This document shows, one piece after another, positions 1-10,100 of a DNA stretch of 50,721 nucleotides (the stretch's first letter is position 1; the number at the start of each line of letters is the position of its first letter). The notes under the pieces are model-generated. The model saw nothing but the letters and a program-made list of their open reading frames with translations, was not told where the DNA came from and ran no database searches. The stretch spans positions 1 through 50,721 of the forward strand of contig JAEUPE010000081.1 of assembly GCA_016790435.1 (NCBI GenBank), read 5' to 3'. The stretch is from Rubrivivax sp. (GTDB taxonomy: Bacteria > Pseudomonadota > Gammaproteobacteria > Burkholderiales > Burkholderiaceae_C). A program made the position numbers and the translations under genes.

Positions 1-5
1 GATGG

Positions 6-1193
6 TCACCCTATGGCACCATCGAACACCCGCACCATGCGCTCAATGTCGCCGACCTCGGGGCGCCGCAGGTGAGCGAGTGCGTCGCGGACGCGCTTTG
101 CACGCCGACATCCCTCTACGAGCCGCTGGGCCTCTGGCTCGACCGGTGAGAAGGGATCGGCCCGGTAGTGGGCCATCGCCACAATGTCGTTGAACTCCAG
201 GTCGTCGATAGGGACGTCGCGGGTCTCGTGCTGCCTCCAGGGGTTCACCTTCTTCCACACGCCCTTGGTGGGGGAGAGGTAGTCCTCCAGAGAAGGACGC
301 AGCAGGTCGATGACTGGACGTCGGCGCTCCTCCAACCAAGGCAGGAGCGATCGGACGCAGGCGCGCCAGTACATGCTGTAGATTCGGCCTGCAGCGGCGG
401 CCGCATCGGGGCCTTGGGACCGAGACCTGTGCCAGTCCTGGAGCGTATCGATGCTGTTTTGATGCGCAAGCTCCGGACTCCTGCCGGGTGACCGCCGACT
501 CTCACGGGGCGTGACCCTCGCCAGGCTTTCGGGCAGCTGCAGGAGCTCCTCGTGCGACAGCTGTATCAGCTCCTCTGCCAACATGGCATCCGCCCCTGCG
601 AACTCGGTGACAAGGTGGCGCGCGAGCGAGGTCGTCCCGGGTCCGCGCTGGCCGACCATGCGCAATGTGACGTACGCATGCATCTCGTCGGGAGAGAGCG
701 TGCCATCAAAGCCCACGACGCAAGGTGCGCTGGGGACCAAGGGGTCATCGCCCGCGTTCCAGATGACGACCAACCGCGTGCTGTACTTACGACCGAGTGA
801 CTGCTCTGCCGCAACTTCCGCGACATAGGCTCGGCATCGCTCCCGGGCACGAACGGTTCGAGGGGTCAGCACGATTGTGGTCCGAGGCAGCGAGGACCAC
901 GTGGCGAACTCCATCGCGGACAATGTCGCTCGGCCGAAGTGGTGTCCAACCTCAGACTCCAGGTGCGAGCCCTCGTCAAGGTCCACGAACTCGACCCGCT
1001 CCGGCACTGGGCACGCACTGCTCAGCGCATCGCGCACCGCATGCCGAAGACCTGTGATGTGGGACGCGTCGATTCGCACAACGAGCGTTCCCGAAGACTC
1101 GAGGGCGTGCGAGAGCTCGGCCGCGAACCGGCTCGGTCCCGGCAGAGCCCAGTACTGAGATACGGAAATCGCAGCCTGATGCGGCGACGTCAT
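6..1193 (-). CDS. HEPN-motif protein, last gene of the pPIWI-RE operon
   Basis: Protein of 395 residues. I chose the ATG at 1193 because it forms an ATGA overlap with the stop of the preceding giant gene; the longer frame to 1286 lies entirely inside that gene. The N-terminus (QYWALPGPSRF, then an Ile/Val-rich strand) resembles a degenerate P-loop NTPase fold without a true Walker A. The C-terminal third is helical and Arg-rich and ends in R369-D-A-L-A-H374, the R-(N/D/H)-x3-H form of the HEPN RX4H signature. HEPN proteins are commonly metal-independent RNases in toxin-antitoxin and abortive-infection systems. Translational coupling to the giant PIWI-ATPase fusion makes it a candidate toxic effector or regulator of the system. 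RNase function is inferred from one motif plus context. No recognised family covers the whole protein. Confidence 0.7.
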   Translation of the reverse strand: MTSPHQAAISVSQYWALPGPSRFAAELSHALESSGTLVVRIDASHITGLRHAVRDALSSACPVPERVEFVDLDEGSHLESEVGHHFGRATLSAMEFATWSSLPRTTIVLTPRTVRARERCRAYVAEVAAEQSLGRKYSTRLVVIWNAGDDPLVPSAPCVVGFDGTLSPDEMHAYVTLRMVGQRGPGTTSLARHLVTEFAGADAMLAEELIQLSHEELLQLPESLARVTPRESRRSPGRSPELAHQNSIDTLQDWHRSRSQGPDAAAAAGRIYSMYWRACVRSLLPWLEERRRPVIDLLRPSLEDYLSPTKGVWKKVNPWRQHETRDVPIDDLEFNDIVAMAHYRADPFSPVEPEAQRLVEGCRRAKRVRDALAHLRRPEVGDIERMVRVFDGAIG

Positions 1194-4100
1194 GACGAGT
1201 GTGCTGGGCGGGCTTCGATGAGGTCGAGATACAGGTTCGGCACCTCCCACGTCCCATCGGCCGCCTGCTGAACGAGACCCATCCACTGCGCGAAGAGAAA
1301 GTGCGCGGGCGTCAGTCCAAGGACTTCAAGGTGCTCGTCCTCTCTGGATTGGGCACGTCCTTCGCCATGCATGAGAATGAGTAAGTCCTCAAGGCGGCTG
1401 CGCGTCGCCGGGTCGATGCTCGCTGGCCAACCGATCTTCGCGTAGAAAGTCAGCAAGTCCGGCGCCAGTCGCTTGCGCGCTTCGTCAGGCTGCCGAAGCG
1501 CCTCGTCGACGGTGAGCGCCGCACCGCAGATGCGCTCGAGCACATCGCCCAGGCCGCAGCTTGCCGTCAACAGCGCGTGGCGTGCTTCGGCGCTGTCGCG
1601 AATGGGCACATTCTCGTGCTGGGGCTGGTCGAATCGGAAGTAGACCGCATCGTCACTCCAGGCCGGAATGGCGGCGACGGTCAGGTTCTTCGACACGGGC
1701 CTGCGTTGATCGCTCAGTCGTGCCGCAAGACCGAAGGCTTGCTCCGGGTCGGCCACAAGCATCGGACGCATCGTGGGCAGACGCCCTCGAGCGGCTACCT
1801 CGGGCTGGCCAGTCTGCCTGCCGAATGTCTGTGCCAGCGCGACGTAGGCATCGAGTTGGTCGAGCCGCCATCCTCGCGACAAGACCGCGACGAGCCGGGT
1901 GCGCGCCGCCCCTGGCTTCTTACGATGGCCATTGAGCCACGTGCGCGCATCCTCGGGGCCGCTGAAGGTCTTCGCCTCGATCGTGGCTTCATCCTGCGGG
2001 AGGTCCCACGGCTCGCGCAACCGATCGAACATGGCGATGCCACTGAGTTGATTGCCGACGAAGACGACCAAGTCGTTGTGCTCACTCTGCAAGAAGTTGC
2101 GCACCCACGCGCTTGGCATCGGGAACGTCTTCACGTCTGTCCTGTGGCTGACCGACAGCCGGGCCTCGCCGCGAGAGCGGTCCTCCGTCGGGGTCTCGCG
2201 GGCCAGCTCGTTGAGATGGTGCGCCACCTGCTCATGGTCGCCGAGCATGGTAGCGATGTCGGGGGTTCGCAGCTGGTAGCGCGATCCGTTGCGCTCAAGG
2301 ATGGTCAGCTTCTCCATCTCGTCGAGCAGCGCCTCATACGCACCCGGCGCCGTGGTCTTGAAGTGCTCGGGGGCGTAGGCGACACAGTGGTCGCGGATTT
2401 CAGTGGCCGTAAGACCGGCGAACACGCTGCCCGCTGCTTCAGCGTAGGAGTACTCCGCCAGGATCAGCGCGATGGCCTTGTAACGCTTATCCAGGTTGAG
2501 GTTCAGGCCGAACTTCTCCTGGATCTCGCGCAGGAACTCCTGATCCCGCTCGACGGCATCGAGGTCCCCGCTGCCGATGCTGGTCGCCAAGTCCTTGCCA
2601 GCGCGCTTGTTGTAGAGGCGATTGACCAGGTTGCGGCAGTACAGCTGAATGAAGGCCGGGTAGAAGTTGCACACGGCCATGATGCGCATTGGCAGACTCT
2701 CGTCGCCCTTGCCGAAGTGAAAGCCGAGCGCAGCCAGCGGCTTGGTGATGAGGTCGATTCCGTTAAGGATATCGGTGTCCGACGAGAACGGCTGCAACGC
2801 AATCGAAGTCGCCTTGCCGAGCGCGGTATTCCCACCGGTCGTCATCCTGGTCAGGTTGTGCAGCCCAGCGATAACGTAGCGCAGCCGGCAACGTCCGAGG
2901 ACCGTGTCACTCAGGTTCTGCAAGCTGGCAAGGAACGGCGCATTGGCCCGAAGGTCTTCTCGCATCACGTCGTCGGCTTCGTCGATGAGGAGGTAGCAGG
3001 CCTTGGTGCCCGTCCCCCCCGCGACGATTTCGTCGTGGATACGGTCGCGAATGGCCTGGTCCGTCAGCAGGTCGACTGGGCTGGAGGCCAGGAATCCGGC
3101 GGTGACCATGGCCTTGTGGATGGCCTTCCAACCGAACAGCCTGTAGTTCTGACTGAACCCCGCGGGATCCTTGCCGCTGTCCAGCGGCACGTAGATGGCC
3201 ATCTCTCCGGCGCCGACCGCCCCGGGCACCAACCGAACTTGGCTACGAGACTCTTCGAGGATTTGGTTGAGCAGCGACGACTTGCCGAGCCGACGGCCGC
3301 CGTACAGCACCGCCGCGGAAGGCACCTCGCGCAGCTTGCGAAGCTCGTTGACGCGCCCGAAGAACATCTCCGGGGGCACCGGACGGGCGCCGTAGTCCGC
3401 ATAGGGGTTCGTGCGGAAGGACAGCAGGCACACCTCCATCAGCTTGGCCAGGCGGGCGCTGGGGTGAACGGCCATGTAGGCCACCAGATCGTCATCGACG
3501 ATGAGCACGGGATGGTCGTGCCCGAGTTGGGCCCGCTGCTGCGCCGTCAGGCTCTGGCGACTAAGCAGAAAGGTCGGTGTCGCGCTCGGGAGCTGTGCGA
3601 CGCTCTGCCCCAACTTCTCGATGCTGGAGGGCTGCGGCACGATGACGCCCTCGATGTGTGTCGCATCCGAGCCGAGTGCAGGGGGGACGAAGACCCCGAA
3701 GCCAGAGGCGGCGAGCCCGGCGAATGGCTTGCCCTCGAAAAAGAACTTTCCCTCATTCGGAGAGATGACCGCGGGGTCCTGCGACAGCCCGGCGTCACGG
3801 AAGAAGTTCTCTAGCGCCTCGGCGAAGCTACCGCGTGGCCCATTCTTGAAGACGTCGCACCAGTGTCCAATGAGTCGCACAGCTTCCTCTCGGTCGACAT
3901 CGCCGAGCGAGCTCAGCCAGTCGGGAGCGTCCGCAGGCATAGGCGCGTCGCCCTTCAGGATGCCCCTCAGCCCGTCGAGAACACGGTGTCCGTGAGTGGC
4001 CTTACGGACCTGGGTGCGGAACTCCTCGAATCGGTGGCTGGCCGTTCTCTCCTCGGCCCGAAACAGCGGCAGCTTGTCTTCGCGCAACAGCAAGAACTCG

Positions 4101-7100
4101 TTGCGTGCGACCCGCACACTCAAGGCCGTGCCCTGTTCGAGCCTCGCCTGTATGCGCTGTGCCTTCTGCTCGAATTGCCGGAGCTCCGTCGGCTCGAGGT
4201 TGCGCTCGCGCTCCTTCACGAACTCCTCGATTTCCAGTTTGAGCTTCTCGCGGCTCTGCTGGATCTTGGTGTCCAGCGGGGTTAGCACCACGTGTTGAAG
4301 GACGGCCCGGGCATGTGGGAAGTCTGGGTACAGCGCGGTTACCTTGCCAGGCGAGCCGATCTCTTGTTCCGCGTTGGCGCGGACGAGCGACTCGATCACC
4401 TTGAGCATGCGGCTCGCTTCGGCTTGGGGTAGTGCGTTCAGCGACATGGCGTTCGTGACGCGTTGCTTGGCCTCTTGGAGGTCCGCGCTGAGCTTGTTGC
4501 GAGCCTCCCTCCGGGCCGTGTCGTTGTCGGCGATCACAGAGGACGGCAGGGACTTCATTGATCGCGCCAGGCGCTCCTCGATGAGTCGCGCAGGCAGAAG
4601 CCGCCCGGAGGACCGGTGCGCGGCAGCGGCATCGACGAGCAGCGCTGGCAGTTCTACCTCCGCGCCTGAGGGCCCACCGTCGGCCCGAAGTTCCCGCTCT
4701 GCCAGCGTCGCGGCCGAGACGAGTTGCCCAATGTCGGCTAGCGGCACTCGCGTCTGAGACTCGTCGGCCAGACGCCAGACCGTCGCCGGCTTCAAGTCAT
4801 GAGCCATGGGATACTGCAGGAGCAGCAACTGGTCTTCGTCTGGCACTACGCTGACGCGGGGCCTCTGTTCCATCAACGCCCGGGCGCGCTCTATGGCGCA
4901 AAGCAAGACGCGGCGGTGAAGCCCTGCAGCACCCTCGCCCAAGTCGAGGTCCTGCACGTACGCGAACGCCGCCTGCAACTCCCGGTAAAGCCCGCGCAGG
5001 AACTCCTCGTGCTTTGGGGGCAGGGTGTCCTGCTTGGCGCTCTTGAGTCGATCCAGTTGGGCAAAGAACTCGTGGACGAACTCCGACGTGGTCTTCAGGT
5101 TGCCGACCATGTAGTCTCGGCCGACGCCTTCGATGGGGCGCCGCCGGCCGATTCGCTTGCGCATGTCGGTGATGGTCGCGAGCCCCTTGTCCGCGAGTTT
5201 TTGCACTTCCGGCAGCAGCCTGCGGGCTCGGGCATCGTCACCGCGAGCGATGGCGGCCACGCACTCCCCCGTAGCGAAGCCGCGCCTTTCGGTGCAGATC
5301 GCGGCATGCAAGTCGACGTAGTCCGTCGCTGTCCAGTTCGTGACCAGCGATTGGTCCGCCGGCCAGCTGGCGGCGCGCTCGCGCATGCGCCGAACTCCGT
5401 CCTCAAGCGCCTGATGCAGGCCGACTTGGGCCGCCGACATGATCTCCGGCGTGACGATCAGATGGATGGACTCGAGCGTTGCGATGCGCTCAACCACACG
5501 GTGCAGTTCGGTGTGCGGTTGCAGCCTCGGGAGCAGGTACTGGATGGCTGACCAGCGGATGCCAGGGTCGTGCCCTGCCAGCAGCATCGGCAGCAGACTT
5601 GCACCGAACACGCCAAGGTGGTCGGCGACGGCATTCGGCATGGGCTGATCGTTCGCGTCGGAGGCCAGCCACTCCTGGAGCGCCTTGAGCGCCTCGGGCT
5701 CGATCGGGCGGCGCGACTCTGCCGCTCGGATCGCAGCCACCGCCGTGCCCCAAAGCCGCGACACCGGGCCGGGGGAAATCTCGTTCAACGCCCTGGCCGC
5801 CACCGCAGCCAGTGCCCAGTGGCCCGATTCGAGGCAGGCGAGCAGCACCTGCTGGGTGGGTTCGACCAACGGCACCGGCCCGGATGCGGTCCTAGCAGGG
5901 CCATCCGACTCTGCGGCGCCCGTCTCTGCCTCATCGGCCCCATTTGCATCATCGGGCCCGGGGGCTGCGCCGATCTCGATCGTCGCCGCTCCAGAGGACC
6001 TCCCTGCTGTCGGCGACAGACTGGAGCCAGCGCTGTCTTGTTCCTCCCCGGTTGGCACCCCGACGGGCGCCGGGGCGAGCTCCTGGCGTTCTGCCGGCGG
6101 ATGCACGGCTTGGGCAGAGGCCTCCGTCGGCGCTGCGACAGCCGTGCCGCCGGATTGCGCAGGATTTGCGGTCGGTTCGGCAGCCTCAGCGACTGAGGGC
6201 ATCCATGACGGTAGCGGAGCCGTCGGTTCCAACGCGGACCGCGGTGTCGCCGGCCCGCTGGCAAGCAGGCTGCACCGGTCAAGCGCCAGATTCAGCGCTG
6301 CGTCCGCTTCCGTCGCGCGCTGAGCGGCTGCCTGCAAGAGCGTGCCCTTCTTACGAGCCCGCTCCTTGGCGCCGAGTTGGTCGGATCCCTCGAACTCGCC
6401 CGCGTCGACTCTCGCAAGCTCGGCGTTAGCCGCCTCGGCTTCTTGCACCGCGGCACGCACGTCCCCCATCTGACGAGACGCCTCCGCCAGGGCAGCATCG
6501 CCCGGCGCCTCACCCAACGTCTCACGCACACCGATCGCGTGCCACTGACCGACTTCGAGGCCCACACGGAGCGCGCCGGCCAGGGCGTGCGCCTCCTCGT
6601 CCAGGGAATCGAGCCGCGCCGACATCGCGGCTCGCGCCGCGATCTCCGCGGCTGCCTGCGCACTCAGCTGCGCTTGCCGCGTCTGCTCGGCTTGAAGTTC
6701 GGCGGCGCGGGCCTGGAGCACTTCCTCGTGCCTGCGCTTCAGACTGTCCAGATGGGCCTGGCAGGCGTCGTGCAGGTCATCGAACGCGGAGTCTCCCGGC
6801 GTCGGCCATGCCGGCCTGCCGGTATGGGTAGTCGACGCTGGCAACTGGCTGTTGGCGTGGCTGTCGGCGGGCGTGCTGCGGCTTATGGCTGCAACGGCCT
6901 TCGCGATGGGTGCCGTTTCGTGCCCGGGAGGGGCGAACGGGCTGCCGGTTTCGCGGCTCGACACATGTTGCACGGGCGGCTGCAGGGAATCGTGCATGAA
7001 GGAATCAGTAACCTTGATGCCAGGACGCAAGACACCGGGGAGCGGCCGCATAGGCGCCGGCACGGTGTAGGTCGCGACCTTGCGGTCTCCACTTCGCTTG

Positions 7101-10100
7101 TCGTCGTAGGCCTTGTGGCAGACCTCGTGGCAGTTGGTCATGTACTCCAGGGCGGCGTGTGCGTGAGCGCCCATCGCCGCGGGGTCGACCGCCTGAAGCA
7201 CTTTGGGCACGAACTCCTTGTAGGGGTAGTGGGCCATGAGGCAGAAGACCCATCCCAGTGCCTCGTCGTCGCCGTTCTTGCACAGCCACTTGACCAGGTC
7301 GGGCATGTCGCGCCACAGCTGGCCGCGTTCCCCCTCCTCATCGGCCCGGTCAACCGCCTCGAGATAGCTCCGGTGGACCTCCTCGATGCGGTGGAAGAGG
7401 CGCTCACCACGCGAGGGAAATAGATCGGCAATGTCGAGCGCGTACAAGGACTGGGGAATAGCCAGCCGCCGCATCACCCACTCCGGGAACTGCGCGACGC
7501 TCGGCGCCTCACCGCGTTCAGGCCGAAGCCGAATGTTGAACTTGCCGATCTGTCGCCAGTAGCGCCCAATGGCCCGCTTATCCGTTGGCCATGCACTTGA
7601 CGACAAGACGGTGTCCCGGGTGACGAACCACGGCGGATCAACCCGCACTCGGACGGTGCCCAGCAACATGCCTTCGTACAGGAGCCTTGCGGCGGGACCA
7701 CTCTTCGGGGAGTAGAGCTCCGGAGCGGCGAGCGAAGCCTTCAGCGCGCGGTCCAACGCCGGGTCGGCCAACTCCACGGGTGCTGTCTCGTCCGCTTCCA
7801 TGGACGGTGTAGCAGCCGGGCTGTCCGCCTCAGCCGGCACATACGTCGCGGGCGACTCACCGACACTGGCCTCTGACGCCAACACTGCGTCACCGAGCAC
7901 GGTCTGAACGCCGCCGTCACCGAGGGCCGGCAACTCCTCCAGGACCTCAGACACGAGCTCGCTGCGCAACTCCGTCGAGGGACCGACTTCAACCGCGGAG
8001 CCCACATCTTCGGTCGGTGCGTCCGCTTCGGCAGGCGGGCCATCTGAACCCTGCACGTCGGGGGCCTCAGGGTACCGGATGATGTAGTCGCGGACCTTGC
8101 GCACGAAGAACAGCGGCGCCGGTAGGGCCGTCCAGTCGTCGTAGTGTGCGTACCCCAGCCGAAGGCCCATCACGAGGCTGGCGAGGCTGTCGGGCTTGAC
8201 CTCGTCCGGCGACTGCAGAACGGTCACTTCGAGCCCGCCAGGCAACGCCGCGTTGTCCTTGGCCACCGGCAGCAGCCTGCGCTCGAACCAGCCGGTCTTG
8301 TTCCGGCTCATGCGCGGGCGGGGGCGGTAGCAGGACATACCCCGCTTGGTCTGGACGGTACTGCGATACCCCATGACCAATAGGTAGTGCGGCAAGTGCC
8401 CCGGCCCCGTGCCGGCGTCGAGTTCGACGATGGTCTTGTAGGTGGTGGCGTACTGCTCTTCGGCGGTCTGGCGCGTGGCAACCAAGTGAGGCTCCGTGTG
8501 CCACTCCTCGAACGTAGTCGTGTTCACCCAGCGCATGCCCAGCGTCGCATTCCGATCGGCGCGCAGCCGCAACAACGTCATCGCAGGGAACACCTTGTCG
8601 AGATCGGCCTCGTCCAGGACGATGCCGCGCGCAGTGCCGCCGATGAGCGACTCGTCGGTGATCTCCGTCCACAAGCCGGCCACGGTGGACCAGTCGATGA
8701 GCACGACGGCGTGCGGGTCGTCCTCGTGGATCCGCCCCAGCATCTTCCGAGTGGCACCAGCGAAGTTGTCCTTGAGCCAGCGCTCGTCACCCGAGAGATG
8801 GCGCTGGCTGCCAAGCCATTGCAGGCCCTGGTTGAGTGGCAACCACTCGGTAGAGTAGACGCGGTTTCGGTCGCGGCAGACGAAGCTCACACTGGTCACG
8901 CCGGTGGCGACATCCAGCTTCGTGAACACGATGAGGCTGACGGGCTGTTCCTGCGTGAGTGCCCGCGCTTGCGACCTCACCGCCTGAACGCCGTAGATGG
9001 CCTTTGGGCAAGCACGTCCAAGACAACCTTGCACGAACGGCCGCACGCCGAAGACCATGCCCGAGTGGGCCAGGAAGACATCCAGCAAGGCGCTCTGCAC
9101 CCGGTGGATGAAGTGCTGCACGTCCGGCTGCTTGGTCTTGCGGTCGATCTCCAGCGGGAGAAGATGATGGACGTTGGCCTTCGCGTGGCGGCACATCGCG
9201 TGCAGGCCGGCGTAGTAGTTGACCGGATCCTCCGGCCGCTTGTTGACGTCCTTGGGAGCGCAGATCAGCACGTGCCGGGCACCGTCTGCGCCCTTGGCCA
9301 CCCCTTCGGCGACCGACTTCCACCGCTCCACCCGTGCTTCGAAGCGCCGGATGCCCTTTTCGCCTTCGAGGTCGAGGTCACCACGGAGTCCGTGAACGTT
9401 CGGGGGCAGTGGATGCACCTCGACGCGGAGTCGGTCGCCGAAGATCGCCTGAGCGCTGCGCTCGATGAGCTTGCGCTCGTCGCTGCCATCGACAAAGACC
9501 CAGAGCGACGGCGCCGTGTCGCCGTGAATGCGCGCGAGCGCCTCTTCGTTGGCGGCACGGTGCCGGGCGAGCCGCTCACGCCGCTTGGTTGCATTGGCCG
9601 GGTCATCTGCCGCGAGCGGGCCGCCCTGTTCCTCATCGGAATCTTCCCCGGGCCCGTCGTCTTCGAGCGCCGCGCCAGCCCACCCTAGGTCCGCGGCCTC
9701 GCTCGGCAGCACGTCGTCAACCTGCAGTCTCGCCACGGCGCTCTTGGCCTGCGTCATGGCCCGTGGGATCTTCAGGGTGCGGAAGGGCAGCGCGGCGTCG
9801 AGGACGTCCGGCAGCAGCTCGACCACGCACTCGTACAGGTCGACCTCGTCGGCCTCGAAGACCGTCCGCTGCTGCACGTAGTCGAAGAGCGTGGTGAGCT
9901 CGGGCAAGCCCACCCACCAGCCCTGCTCGACGGGCCTGAGATCGGCCACAGCGCGTTCGAGCGTCTCTGGCAGCGCGCCCGAGCTCTCTGCACGGTACTG
10001 GACGTAGTCGTCGCCGAAGCCCCACCCGTCCTTGCCGCGGCGAATGGTGGCCGGCAACACCGGCATTTCCGGGCTGAAGATGTAGCAGCGCACATGGGGC

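Noticed and set aside
1577-3814. Long plus-strand frame of 745 codons
   Set aside because: It lies antisense to the giant ATPase fusion and has His/Arg/Val-biased composition with no domain; it mirrors the GC-rich third positions of the real gene.
8387-9688. Plus-strand frame of 433 codons
   Set aside because: Antisense to the PIWI-like part of the giant gene, without conserved motifs.
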